A stretch of 64,000 bases of DNA from Inquilinus sp052113205 (GTDB taxonomy: Bacteria; Pseudomonadota; Alphaproteobacteria; DSM-16000; Inquilinaceae), in NCBI RefSeq assembly GCF_052113205.1, contig NZ_JBFRCU010000012.1, positions 1 to 64,000 on the forward strand. Reading direction: 5' to 3'. Below the pieces are notes generated by a model. The model searched no databases. It had not been told where the DNA came from and was given only the letters and a program-made list of their open reading frames with translations. The position numbers and the translations under genes are program-made. Shown in pieces: positions 25,385-33,836 of the stretch (position 1 is the first letter of the stretch; every line of letters begins with the position of its first letter).

Positions 25385-26155
25385 CTACCGGGCCAGCGCG
25401 ATACCGTCTTCCGTCATTCCGGTGATGACCCGCTCCACCGCCTCGACACTGGTGTGCCTGGGGTCGATGTCGTCCGCCACCACCCGGCCGCGGCGCATCA
25501 CGACGATGCGGTCGACCACCTGGAAGACATGGTGGATGTTGTGGGCGATGAAGATGCAGGAATGCCCGGAATCCCGGACGTTGCGGACGAAGCGCAGCAC
25601 CCCTTGCGTCTCTGCCACGCCGAGATTGTTGGTCGGCTCGTCGAGGATGATCAGGTCGCTGTCGAAATGCATGGCGCGGGCGATCGCCACGGCCTGGCGC
25701 TCGCCGCCGGACAGCGAGCCGATCGGCGTGTCGGGCGGGATGTCCTTGCTGATGCCGACCCGCTTCAGCAGGTCGCGCGCGACCGCGTCCATGGCGGCAT
25801 GGTCCATGCGATTCAGCAGGCGCGGGCCGCGGATCGGCTCGCGGCCGAGGAACAGGTTGCGGGCGATCGACAGCTGCGTCACCAGCGCCGAATCCTGGTA
25901 GATCGTCTCGATGCCAAGGGCGATGGCGTCGGTGGTGCTGCCGATCTCGACCTTGCGGCCGCGGATGAAGATGTCGCCGCTGGTGTACGGCACGGCGCCC
26001 GACAGAATCTTGATCAGCGTCGACTTGCCGGCGCCGTTATCGCCGAGCAGGCCGACAATCTCGCTTTCGCCCACCGCCAGGCTGACATCCTCCAGCGCCC
26101 GGACCCGGCCGTAGAATTTGCTGATATGCGCCATGCGGATCAGGGGTTCGGCCAT
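25385..26155 (-). CDS. Sugar ABC transporter ATP-binding protein, single-domain (FrcA type)
   Basis: A 256-residue ATPase of the ribose/fructose uptake class with only one nucleotide-binding domain, whereas RbsA-type proteins have two. Motifs: Walker A GDNGAGKST, Q-loop region IETIYQDSAL, signature LSGGERQAVAIARAM, Walker B LIILDEPTNNLGV, switch His in FIAHNIHH. I chose ATG 26155 with GGGGA upstream; it is 4 bases after the permease stop. Third gene of the binding protein-permease-ATPase transporter. Confidence 0.93.
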   Translation of the reverse strand: MAEPLIRMAHISKFYGRVRALEDVSLAVGESEIVGLLGDNGAGKSTLIKILSGAVPYTSGDIFIRGRKVEIGSTTDAIALGIETIYQDSALVTQLSIARNLFLGREPIRGPRLLNRMDHAAMDAVARDLLKRVGISKDIPPDTPIGSLSGGERQAVAIARAMHFDSDLIILDEPTNNLGVAETQGVLRFVRNVRDSGHSCIFIAHNIHHVFQVVDRIVVMRRGRVVADDIDPRHTSVEAVERVITGMTEDGIALAR

Positions 26156-26159
26156 GGTT

Positions 26160-27146
26160 TCAGGTCCCCGCCTGGTGCCGGCGTTCAAGCCAGGAGTGCA
26201 GCGCCATCATCCCGAGGATGATCGCGCCGATGAAGATGTTGTAGGCGAGGCCGGGCACGCCGATCAGGACGATGCCGTTGCGCATCACCCGCAGGATGAA
26301 GATGCCCAGCACGGTGCCGAGGATGGTGCCGCGCCCACCGCTGAGCGCCGTGCCGCCGATCACCACCATGGCGATGACCTCGAGCTCATAGCTGGTGCCG
26401 CTGTTCGGGTTGGCGGCCGAGGTGCGGATCGAACTGATCACCCCGGCCAAAGCGGCCATCATCGACGACAGCACGAACAGCGCGATCTTGGTGCGGCCGA
26501 CGCGCACGCCGCGGGCCCGCGCCGCGCCCGGATTGCCGCCCGCGGCCTGGATCCAGTTGCCGGCCCTGGTCTGGTTCAGGACGTAGCCCATCGCCAGCGC
26601 GGCGGCGATGAACCAGAACAGCGACATGTAGACCCGGAAGCCGGCGATGAAGAAGTCGCCGGCCAGCAGCCAGGCCAGCCAGTTGCCGCCGGTGTTCCAC
26701 GTCCGCTGCGGGAAGCCGTCGGTGATGAACAGCGCCGTGCCGCGCACCACCAGCAGCATCCCGAGCGTCACCAGGAAGGACGGGATCTTCAGCCCGGTCA
26801 CGAACCAGCCATTGACCAGCCCGATCAGGCCGGCGACGGCCAGGGCGGCGACGAAGCCGACCTCCAGCGGGGCGGTGCCGCTGTTGAACAGCGTCCACAT
26901 CAGCACCGGCGAGAAGCCGAAGACCGAGCCGACGGAAAGGTCGAACTCGCCGGAGGTCATCAGCAGCGTCATCGCCAGCGCGATCAGGCCGAGCTCGACC
27001 GTGAAGGCCAGGGTGTTGCTGATGTTCTGCGGCGAGAGGAATTCGGGGTTGATCGCCCAGAAGGCGGCGAGCTCGACCACGAGCAGGACGAGGGGCCCGA
27101 ATTCGGGCTTGGCCACCAGGCGGTGGACGATCGATCGATGTTCCAA
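26160..27146 (-). CDS. Sugar ABC transporter permease (RbsC/FrcC type)
   Basis: A 328-residue permease of the BPD_transp_2 family with eight to ten hydrophobic spans. Typical features: NTLAFTVELGLIALAMTLLMTSGEFDLSVGSV, NGWFVTGLKIPSFLVTLGMLLVVRG, GGNPGAARARGVRV and VVIGGTALSGGRGTILGT. The start is TTG at 27146 (CGGGA upstream); no ATG lies suitably close. Probable homodimeric channel served by the single-domain ATPase. Confidence 0.93.
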   Translation of the reverse strand: MEHRSIVHRLVAKPEFGPLVLLVVELAAFWAINPEFLSPQNISNTLAFTVELGLIALAMTLLMTSGEFDLSVGSVFGFSPVLMWTLFNSGTAPLEVGFVAALAVAGLIGLVNGWFVTGLKIPSFLVTLGMLLVVRGTALFITDGFPQRTWNTGGNWLAWLLAGDFFIAGFRVYMSLFWFIAAALAMGYVLNQTRAGNWIQAAGGNPGAARARGVRVGRTKIALFVLSSMMAALAGVISSIRTSAANPNSGTSYELEVIAMVVIGGTALSGGRGTILGTVLGIFILRVMRNGIVLIGVPGLAYNIFIGAIILGMMALHSWLERRHQAGT

Positions 27147-27203
27147 TGGCTGGTCCCGAGAAGGGGTCTGCGCGGCGCTGTGGCCGCGCAGACCGGTGGA
27201 GCC

Positions 27204-28136
27204 CTACTTGCCGGACAGGATCTTGTCGTAGACCGCCGCGGTGTCCTTCTCGTACAGCGCGCCGGTGATGACGTTGAACCCGGGCGGGATGCCGCCGGAC
27301 GCCATCGCCGCCAGCGACAGGGCGACATAGCTGGTCGCCTGCGGGTCCTGCCACTGCGCCGCGTTGACGTAGCCGGTGAGGACCTCCTGGGTGGTGTCGA
27401 GCGAATTGCCCCAGCCGACGACCGGGATCTCGCCGGCCTTGACGCCGACCTGGTCGAACACGCGCTTGATGCTGCCGGTCACCAGGTCGCCGAGGCCGAT
27501 GACGGCCTTGATCTTGGTCCGGTTGGCGGTCAGGTAATCGACCATCCGGCTGATGATCTCGGCCTGGTCCAGCGTGGAGTCCGTCACCTCCCAGGTGATC
27601 CCGAGCGGCTTGAACACGCTGGCGATGCCTTCCTCCTCCTGCACGCCATAGGTCGCGCCGGGAACCTCGACCGGCATCCAGACGAAGTCGCCGGACTTCA
27701 CCAGGCCCTTGTCGACCAGGTACTGCGCCCAGTTCCGGCCGAAGGTGGTGTTGTCGCCGCCGACATAGGCGTCGAAGGCGGCCTTGGGGTCGGGGGTGTT
27801 GAAGTTGATGATCGGGATGCCCGCGGCCTTGGCCTCCTTCACCACCTCGATCAGGCTGCCCGGGTCGGGGCTGGTGGTGACGATGCCGTCGGCCTTGGCC
27901 GCGATCGCGGCGCGCACCGCTTCCTGGTGCGACGGCACGTCGCCGTTGTGGAACGAGGTGTTCACCGTCTGGCCGGTGTCGGCGGCCCATTGCTTGGCGC
28001 CCGCCAGGAAATAGGTCCAGACCGGATCGGCCGGCGATCCGTGCGAGATCCAGTAGAAGGTCTTGGCCTGGGCCGCGGCCGGCGCGGCCAGCGCCAGCAG
28101 CACGCCGCAGAGCAGCAGCGACAATCGCCTGAACAT
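27204..28136 (-). CDS. Sugar ABC transporter substrate-binding protein (RbsB-like, Peripla_BP_4)
   Basis: A 310-residue periplasmic binding protein. The Sec signal MFRRLSLLLCGVLLALAAPAAAQA is followed by the type I periplasmic fold: YWISHGSPADPVWTYFLAGAKQWA, IAAKADGIVTTSPDPGS, GIPIINFNTPDP, KAVIGLGDLVTGS and IPVVGWGNS. GGGAGG precedes the ATG. A 57-bp gap separates it from the permease. Family members bind monosaccharides, polyols or autoinducer-2; the neighbouring isomerase and dehydrogenase suggest a sugar or polyol. Confidence 0.93.
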   Translation of the reverse strand: MFRRLSLLLCGVLLALAAPAAAQAKTFYWISHGSPADPVWTYFLAGAKQWAADTGQTVNTSFHNGDVPSHQEAVRAAIAAKADGIVTTSPDPGSLIEVVKEAKAAGIPIINFNTPDPKAAFDAYVGGDNTTFGRNWAQYLVDKGLVKSGDFVWMPVEVPGATYGVQEEEGIASVFKPLGITWEVTDSTLDQAEIISRMVDYLTANRTKIKAVIGLGDLVTGSIKRVFDQVGVKAGEIPVVGWGNSLDTTQEVLTGYVNAAQWQDPQATSYVALSLAAMASGGIPPGFNVITGALYEKDTAAVYDKILSGK

Positions 28137-28238
28137 GCGTTTCCTCCCCTGTTATCGCCGCCTTCTCATGATCGATGGGCGGACATGCATCGAGACTGAC
28201 ATAGCTACAGGCGGCCCAGCGATGCGGATCGCCTGGCC

Positions 28239-29090
28239 TCAGCGCTGTGCGGCGCCCTCCGGCTGCGTCTGCGCCTCGACGGTTTCGTCGCGCTCCGGGT
28301 CGAAGAAGGCGCGGTGGCCGGCGTCGAGCGTCAGGCCCAGCCCCTTGATCCGTTCGTCCGGCACCTTCTCCAGCTTGGTGTAGCCGGGATGGTGATGCGC
28401 CTTGTACGGATCGTTCCAGGCGGCGTTGTAGCAGCACAGCATGACGTTGCGCGAATGCTCGGACTTGTTCTGCTCCGACGCATGCAGCGTGTTGGCGTGG
28501 AAGAAACAGACGTCGCCCGGCGCCATCTCCATATAGTCGCGCGGCATCCGTTCCAGCGCCTGGTTCACCCGCTCCATGTCGGCGCCGGTCTGGCCGCCGA
28601 CCCGGCCATGGTCGATCCGGCCCAGCTTGTGGCTGCCGCGGATCATCTGCAGGCAGCCATTCTCCTTGGTCGCCCGGTCGATCGCGATGGCGACCGACAT
28701 CATGTCGGGGTACAGGCAGCCATTGTTGTACCAGTAGCCGTAATCCTGGTGCCAATCCCAGGCGCCGCCGGCGCGGGGCCGCTTCATCGTCAGCTTGGAA
28801 TGGTAGTGGTAGACCTCGCCGCCCAGCAGCCGCTCGGCGCCGCCGACCATGCGCTCGCAGCGGGCGAAGGCGCCGAACAGGTCGTCGCCCGGGTGGTTCC
28901 ACAGCGCCAGCTCGGTCGACCCGCCCAGGCTGTCCTTCAGCGCCACGACATGGCTGCGGATGCCCTCGTCCTGCGCGATTGCCTGCTGCAGCAGGCCGAT
29001 CTCCTCGGCGTCGAAGAAGCCGGGCTTGACGACATAGCCGTCGCGCCAGAAGGCGGCGTGGTCAGCCTCGGTCAGCTGGGGAAAGGGCAT
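28239..29090 (-). CDS. Phytanoyl-CoA dioxygenase (PhyH) family protein
   Basis: A 283-residue Fe(II)/2-oxoglutarate-dependent oxygenase of the PhyH family. Probable iron ligands are the His and Asp in WDWHQDYGYW and the His in FFHANTLHAS; a 2-oxoglutarate-binding Arg lies in EHSRNVML. No signal peptide. AGGAGG precedes the ATG. It lies in a sugar/polyol cluster between the ABC transporter and a LacI regulator, so it probably hydroxylates or oxidatively deprotects the imported compound rather than acting on phytanoyl-CoA. Substrate unknown. Confidence 0.88.
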   Translation of the reverse strand: MPFPQLTEADHAAFWRDGYVVKPGFFDAEEIGLLQQAIAQDEGIRSHVVALKDSLGGSTELALWNHPGDDLFGAFARCERMVGGAERLLGGEVYHYHSKLTMKRPRAGGAWDWHQDYGYWYNNGCLYPDMMSVAIAIDRATKENGCLQMIRGSHKLGRIDHGRVGGQTGADMERVNQALERMPRDYMEMAPGDVCFFHANTLHASEQNKSEHSRNVMLCCYNAAWNDPYKAHHHPGYTKLEKVPDERIKGLGLTLDAGHRAFFDPERDETVEAQTQPEGAAQR

Positions 29091-29106
29091 GGTGTCCTCC
29101 TGGTCT

Positions 29107-30165
29107 TCAAGGCAGGTTCTCGCGGGTGAAGATCTCGATCCGCACCGGGGCAGCGGGTTCGTCCGGGCCTGGGCGGATGTGGTGGCCCAGCAGCAGCCGC
29201 AGCGTCTCCGCCGCCTCGGCCCGCGGGTTCTGGTTGATCGCGGCGTCCATCACGCCCTCGATCAAGAAGCGGCGGGTGTGCGGCGTCAGCTCATGGCCGA
29301 TATAGACCAGGTGCGGCGCCTCCGCCGGCCGGCGGCGCAGCACCTCGGCGACGCCGCGGTTGCCGCCGCCGATGTTGTAGAGGCCGATCAGGCCGGGATG
29401 GGCGGCCAGCAGCCGGGCGGTCACCGCGGCGCTCTGCTCGACGCTGTCATGGCCCTCGACCAGGGCCGGGACAGCCAGGTTCGGGAAGCGCTCGCGCAGC
29501 ACGCTGCGGAAGCCGGCCTCGCGCTCCTCATGGCCGCGATAGGCCAGGCTGCCGGCGATCAGCCCGACCTCGCCGCTGCGCCCGGCCAGGAAGCGGCCCA
29601 TCAAGTCGCCCGCGGTGCGGCCGGCGGCGCGGTTGTCGACGCCGACATAGCCGATGCGGGCCGATTGCGGCAGGTCCGAGACCATGGTCGCCACCGGCAC
29701 CCCGGCCGCCGTCAGCTCCGCCACCGCCTCGCGCACCGCCGGGTGGTCTAGGGCGATGAATCCGACGCCGTCACTGCCCTGGCCGACCCGGCGCAGCGCC
29801 TCGGCCAGGGCGTCGGGGTCGAAGCCGTCGATCAGGTGCAGCCGCGGCTTCACGCCGAAGGTGGTGAAGTCGCGCTCCGCCGCCAGCACCGCCTCGCCCA
29901 GGTCGCGGATGAAGGTGTTGCTGCCGGCCGGCAGCACGATGTCGAACTGCAGAATCCTGCCGCGCGACAGCAGGCTGGCGGCCAGGTTGGGGGCGTAGTT
30001 CAGCCGCTGCACCACCGCCTGGACCCGGCTCGCGGTCTCGGCGTTGACGCCGTCGCGGCCGTTCAGCACCCGGTCGACCGTGGCCAGGCTGACCCCGGCC
30101 TCGCGGGCGATGTCGACCATGCGGGCCTTCTTGCCGGCGTCCATGGCGGTGGTGTCCTGCCTCAT
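29107..30165 (-). CDS. LacI-family transcriptional regulator
   Basis: A 352-residue regulator. HTH: MVDIAREAGVSLATVDRVLNGRDGV, then the hinge region NYAPNLAASLLSRGR. The sensor domain has the type I periplasmic fold with GSDGVGFIALDHPAVREAV, GYVGVDNRAAGRTAGDLM and LYNIGGGNRGVAEVLRR, closest to LacI members that respond to ligands of RbsB-like transporters. It starts at 30165 or at the internal ATG 30144. It lies 7 bp after the sugar isomerase gene and 16 bp before the dioxygenase, inside the operon it likely controls. The duplicated GTACGTTACCGGTTC sites at 32229 and 32308 are its best operator candidates. Confidence 0.92.
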   Translation of the reverse strand: MRQDTTAMDAGKKARMVDIAREAGVSLATVDRVLNGRDGVNAETASRVQAVVQRLNYAPNLAASLLSRGRILQFDIVLPAGSNTFIRDLGEAVLAAERDFTTFGVKPRLHLIDGFDPDALAEALRRVGQGSDGVGFIALDHPAVREAVAELTAAGVPVATMVSDLPQSARIGYVGVDNRAAGRTAGDLMGRFLAGRSGEVGLIAGSLAYRGHEEREAGFRSVLRERFPNLAVPALVEGHDSVEQSAAVTARLLAAHPGLIGLYNIGGGNRGVAEVLRRRPAEAPHLVYIGHELTPHTRRFLIEGVMDAAINQNPRAEAAETLRLLLGHHIRPGPDEPAAPVRIEIFTRENLP

Positions 30166-30172
30166 GCCGTGC

Positions 30173-31078
30173 CTAGACCCCCAGCGCCCGCAGCTTGCCG
30201 TCGATGAAGGCCTTGGCGCGGGGCACGTCGGCCTCCTCCAGATGCTCGATGATCAGCGGGATGTTCGGGTGGCGGCGGGACAGGCGCTGCAGGTACAGAT
30301 CGTAGTTCAGCGACCCCAGCCCCGGCGCCGGCAGCTCGATCTCGCCGACGCCCCGGAAGCTGTGCGCCTCCGACGCGTCGATGTCGGCATGCTTCTCCGA
30401 CTTGTCGGTGCCGGAGCGCTTCACGTCCTTGGCGTGGCTGATCCGGATGCGGTCGTCGAGCGCATCGAAGATCCGGTTCAGCTCCCGGTCCATGCGGTCG
30501 ATGTTGTGCGATTCGAAATAGTTGGTCGGGTCCATCAGCAGGCCCAGGCCCGGGCTGGGCACGTCGGCGAACAGGCGCAGCGTCTCGTCGACCGAGCCGA
30601 TGACATTGTTGACATAGGTCTCGAGCAGGAAGACGGCGCCGTGGTCATAGGCGGTGCGGGCCAGATCCTCGACCACCGTGCGGCACTCCTCGTAGCCCTC
30701 CTCGGTCTTGTTCTTCGGGTGGTGCACCCAGTCGCTGTCGGTGGCGAAGGTGCCCGTCTCGCTGATGACATAGGGGCTGCCCAGGTCGCGGGCGTGGCGG
30801 ATCAGCGTCCGCAGATGCTCCAGCTTGGCCTGGCGCGCCGCCGGGTCGGGATGGATGATGTTGGTGTAGCCGCTGATGGCGCAGACCGGCAGGTCGTGGT
30901 CACGGAAGGTCTCCCGGATGGTGCGGCATTTCTCCCGCGTGATCGCGCTGGTCGACAGGTCTATGTCCTTGAAGGCGAGGTCGAGCTGGACGGTGTTGAA
31001 CCCCAGCGAGCGGATCTTCTTCGCCGTCTCCGGCAGCGAATAGGGGAAGTATCCGGTGAAGATGCCGACCTGGATCAT
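30173..31078 (-). CDS. Sugar phosphate isomerase/epimerase (xylose isomerase-like TIM barrel)
   Basis: A 301-residue AP-endonuclease-2 superfamily TIM barrel. Metal-site motifs: SGYTNIIHPD, VISETGTF, VFLLETYVNNVIG, LLMDPTNYFES, RISHAKDVKR and IPLIIEHLEE, giving the usual Glu/Asp/His/Glu metal set. Such enzymes include sugar epimerases and inosose or 3-keto-sugar isomerases. Cytoplasmic. It follows the Gfo/Idh/MocA dehydrogenase by 29 bp; the two together are a common pair in inositol or 3-keto-glycoside catabolism. Confidence 0.88.
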   Translation of the reverse strand: MIQVGIFTGYFPYSLPETAKKIRSLGFNTVQLDLAFKDIDLSTSAITREKCRTIRETFRDHDLPVCAISGYTNIIHPDPAARQAKLEHLRTLIRHARDLGSPYVISETGTFATDSDWVHHPKNKTEEGYEECRTVVEDLARTAYDHGAVFLLETYVNNVIGSVDETLRLFADVPSPGLGLLMDPTNYFESHNIDRMDRELNRIFDALDDRIRISHAKDVKRSGTDKSEKHADIDASEAHSFRGVGEIELPAPGLGSLNYDLYLQRLSRRHPNIPLIIEHLEEADVPRAKAFIDGKLRALGV

Positions 31079-31107
31079 AACGCGTTCCTCCGTGTTGCTT
31101 GTTGTTG

Positions 31108-32202
31108 TCAGGCGCCGAATTCCGCCAGGCGGACGGCGCGTTTCTCGCTCAGCGAGCGGTAGGCGGCCTCGACCAGCGCCATGGTGCGGACGTTGTCGGC
31201 TGCGCTCAGCAGCGGCGGCTCGCCGGTCTGCACCGCGTATTGCAGCTGCTCCATCACGCCCTTGAAGGCGTGCGGGAACCACATCGTGTCCCAGCGCGGC
31301 TGCACCCATTTTCCGTCGGTCTCCGGCGCGCAATAGGCCAGGGTGCTGGGGCTGCCCTTCGGATAGTCCGGCCAGCCGATGGTGCCCTGGGCCAAGCCAT
31401 CGGTGCCTTCGACCCGCCACTTGATGTAGATGTCGCTGTCGAAGCCATCGGCGCGCGGGCCGGACCAGACATCCTCCAGGCTCACCGCCATCAGCCCGCT
31501 TGGGAAGGACAGGGTGGAGCAGCAGATGCCGTCGCGATGCGCGAAGCCGGTGCGCGGGTCGGTCCGTGCCGCGGTGTAGATCTCGACCGGGTCGCCGAAC
31601 AGGAAGCGCAGCACGTCGAGATGGTGGATGCTCATATTGAGCAGGGTCAGCCGGCCATAGGATTCGAGGAAGGGCTGCCAATGCGGGATCGCCCGCATCT
31701 CGATGGTCGCCAGCACCGGCGTGCCCAGCGCGTTGCGGTCGAGCAGCTGCTTCAGCACCCGCATCGACTGGTCGAAGCGCATGTTCTGGTTGACCGACAG
31801 CAGCTTGCCGGCGGCCGCGGCCTCCGCGGCCAGGCGCTGCGCCTCGGCATGGTCCATGGCCAGCGGCTTCTGCGCCAGGATCGCCCGGATATGCGGCTGG
31901 CGCAGCGCGTGGCGGATCAGGGCCGGCTGCTGGTCGGGCGGGAAGGCGATGTCCAGGATCTCGACCTCGCGGTCCTCGATCAGCGCCGCCGGCGTGTCGT
32001 GCACCCGGGGGATGTCCCAGCGCTCTGCCACCGCCCGCGCCTTATCTGGGCTGCGGCTGGCGATGGCGACCACCGGGAAACCGGCCTCGCGATACGCCGC
32101 CAGATGCACATCCGCCATGATGAACCCGGCTCCGATCGCGCCGATGCGATGGTCACGGCAACGGATCTCGGGATCGGGCGCGAAACCCGACGGCACGGAC
32201 AT
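31108..32202 (-). CDS. Gfo/Idh/MocA-family oxidoreductase
   Basis: A 364-residue NAD(P)-dependent dehydrogenase of sugars or polyols. The Rossmann motif GAIGAGFIMADVHLAAYRE sits near the N-terminus. The conserved EKP-type motif appears as LAQKPLAMDHAEA, with Gln in place of Glu. The catalytic-region His is in NMSIHHLDVLRFLFG. I chose ATG 32202 because GAGGGAGG precedes it; an open frame continues to 32259 into the operator. First gene of the leftward cluster reaching 25385. The Gln substitution is worth noting but the catalytic Lys is kept. Confidence 0.9.
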   Translation of the reverse strand: MSVPSGFAPDPEIRCRDHRIGAIGAGFIMADVHLAAYREAGFPVVAIASRSPDKARAVAERWDIPRVHDTPAALIEDREVEILDIAFPPDQQPALIRHALRQPHIRAILAQKPLAMDHAEAQRLAAEAAAAGKLLSVNQNMRFDQSMRVLKQLLDRNALGTPVLATIEMRAIPHWQPFLESYGRLTLLNMSIHHLDVLRFLFGDPVEIYTAARTDPRTGFAHRDGICCSTLSFPSGLMAVSLEDVWSGPRADGFDSDIYIKWRVEGTDGLAQGTIGWPDYPKGSPSTLAYCAPETDGKWVQPRWDTMWFPHAFKGVMEQLQYAVQTGEPPLLSAADNVRTMALVEAAYRSLSEKRAVRLAEFGA

Positions 32203-32228
32203 GGCGGCCTCCCTCGGCGTATTTTGAC

Positions 32229-32243
32229 GTACGTTACCGGTTC
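32229..32243 (+). promoter_or_regulatory. Operator-like repeat, copy 1
   Basis: GTACGTTACCGGTTC with an ACCGGT core centred on CG, as in many LacI-family sites. It is identical to copy 2 at 32308-32322 and lies 27 bases upstream of the leftward dehydrogenase ATG. Confidence 0.6.
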
Positions 32244-32307
32244 CGGTTTTTGGCTTCAATGATGAAACGACACGTCATCAGCTTTGCGGCTGCAGCCATA
32301 GGATGAG

Positions 32308-32322
32308 GTACGTTACCGGTTC
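32308..32322 (+). promoter_or_regulatory. Operator-like repeat, copy 2
   Basis: Exact second copy of GTACGTTACCGGTTC. The 79-bp spacing is near 7.5 helical turns, and could support DNA looping or separate control of the two divergent promoters. Confidence 0.6.
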
Positions 32323-32554
32323 ACGAACGAAACCCGCTTGGCTGCCGTCGCGCCGATTTGTCCAGAATATCGGACATCCGACCGCGCCGCTGCGTTGACG
32401 CCGGCCTGACGCGAACCTCATCCTTCCAAAAAAGATCCAGGGCGCGGGCGATCGTCACGCGAAGAGATGCCGGATTGCCCGCAGCGATGGATCGGCAAAT
32501 CGATAATATGCGGGAGGCGGGCCGACCTGCCTTCCGCTCAGGGCGGAGGATCCC

Positions 32555-33832
32555 ATGGGCGACTATCACATCACCGGCGCGATGATCTGGGACGGCAGCG
32601 GCCGCGACCCCTATCCCGGCCAGGTCGTGGTCCGCGGCGAGCGCGTCCACGCTGTGGCCCCGGCTTCGGAGCGGCTCGATGCCGGCGGCTGCGAGGCGGT
32701 GGACGGCGGCGGCGCCACGCTGCTGCCGGGGCTGGTCGAGGGCCACGCCCACCTGTCCTTCTGCGGCGCGGCCCGCAACACCGATCTCGGCGACATCCCG
32801 ACCGAGGAGCATGTGCTGGAGACGATGTGGAATGCCGAGCTGCTGCTGGACCACGGCTTCACCAGCGCCTATTCGGCGGCCAGCGCCAAGACCCGGCTGG
32901 ATGTAGTGATCCGCGACAAGGTCAATCAGGGCCGGCTGAAGGGCCCGCGGATCAAGGCGGCCAGTCCCGAGATCACGGTCACCGGCGGCCTCGGCGACGA
33001 GACCCGGCTGCACCTGTCGCGCGCCAGCTTCGGCTGGGTCTGCGACGGGCCGGACGCGATCCGCCATGCCGTCCGTGTCTGCGTCCGCGAGGATGTCGAC
33101 AACATCAAGATCAACATCTCCGGCGATGATTTCGTCGACCCGGCCAAGGGCGGCATGACCGTGATGTCGCGGGTCGAGGTCGAGGCGGCGGTCGAGACCG
33201 CGCATGATTTCGGCCGCAAGGTGAACTGCCACGCCCGGGCCAGCGAGGCGGTGAAGCGCGCCATCCGCGCCGGGGTCGACGTGATCTATCATTGCGAGCA
33301 GGCCGATACCGAGGCGCTCGACATGCTGGAGGCGAAGAAGGACCAGATCTTCGTCGGCCCCGCCATCGGCCTGATCTACAACACCATCCACGAGGCCGGG
33401 CCCTGGGGCATCGACGAGGAGAAGGCGCGCAAGCTGGGCATGCATCTGTGCCTGGAGGCCAGCCAGCGCACCTATGCCGAGATGCGCCGCCGCGGCATCC
33501 GCGTGGTTATCGGCGGCGATTACGGCTTCGCCTGGACGCCGCAGGGCACCAACGCCCGCGACGTCGAGCATTTCGTCAAGCTGTTCGGCTACACCCCGTC
33601 CGAAGCGCTGCAATGCGCCACCCGGATCGGCGGCGAGCTGATGGGCATGGACGACCGGCTGGGCCAGGTGCGCGAGGGCTTCCTGGCCGATTTGATCCTG
33701 GTCGATGGCGATCCGCTCAAGGACATCGCCCTGATCCACGACCACGGCGCCATCCGCATGGTGATGAAGGACGGCGCCATGCACCGCCTGTCGCCGCGGC
33801 GGGCGATGCGGGCCGCAGCGGCGGCCGAGTGA
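32555..33832 (+). CDS. Amidohydrolase-family protein (imidazolonepropionase/prolidase-like)
   Basis: A 425-residue metal-dependent hydrolase. Metal motifs: GLVEGHAHLSF (HxH), the bridging-Lys region DNIKINISG, NCHARASEAV and IYHCEQADT for two His, and VIGGDYGFAW for the catalytic Asp. The small beta domain is formed by N- and C-terminal parts (ITGAMIWDGSG, GFLADLILVDGDPLKDIAL). Relatives cleave cyclic amides, imides or Xaa-Pro-like dipeptides. GGAGG lies 6 bases before the ATG. It forms an operon with a regulator and a formamidase-like hydrolase, suggesting stepwise hydrolysis of an N-containing compound. Confidence 0.9.
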   Translation: MGDYHITGAMIWDGSGRDPYPGQVVVRGERVHAVAPASERLDAGGCEAVDGGGATLLPGLVEGHAHLSFCGAARNTDLGDIPTEEHVLETMWNAELLLDHGFTSAYSAASAKTRLDVVIRDKVNQGRLKGPRIKAASPEITVTGGLGDETRLHLSRASFGWVCDGPDAIRHAVRVCVREDVDNIKINISGDDFVDPAKGGMTVMSRVEVEAAVETAHDFGRKVNCHARASEAVKRAIRAGVDVIYHCEQADTEALDMLEAKKDQIFVGPAIGLIYNTIHEAGPWGIDEEKARKLGMHLCLEASQRTYAEMRRRGIRVVIGGDYGFAWTPQGTNARDVEHFVKLFGYTPSEALQCATRIGGELMGMDDRLGQVREGFLADLILVDGDPLKDIALIHDHGAIRMVMKDGAMHRLSPRRAMRAAAAAE

Positions 33833-33836
33833 CGCC

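Larger units (their letters stand above)
32203..32554. promoter_or_regulatory. Divergent regulatory region with repeated operator
   Basis: A 352-bp gap between the leftward dehydrogenase and the rightward amidohydrolase. The 15-mer GTACGTTACCGGTTC occurs twice in direct orientation (32229-32243 and 32308-32322, starts 79 bp apart). Between them is a small inverted repeat TGATGA (32260-32265) / TCATCA (32275-32280). The remaining 230 bases show only the GGAGG box before the ATG at 32555. No gene seen. Confidence 0.6.

Noticed and set aside
26118..28199. A 693-codon rightward open frame across a sugar transporter
   Set aside because: Antisense of the permease and binding-protein genes, both with unmistakable family motifs.
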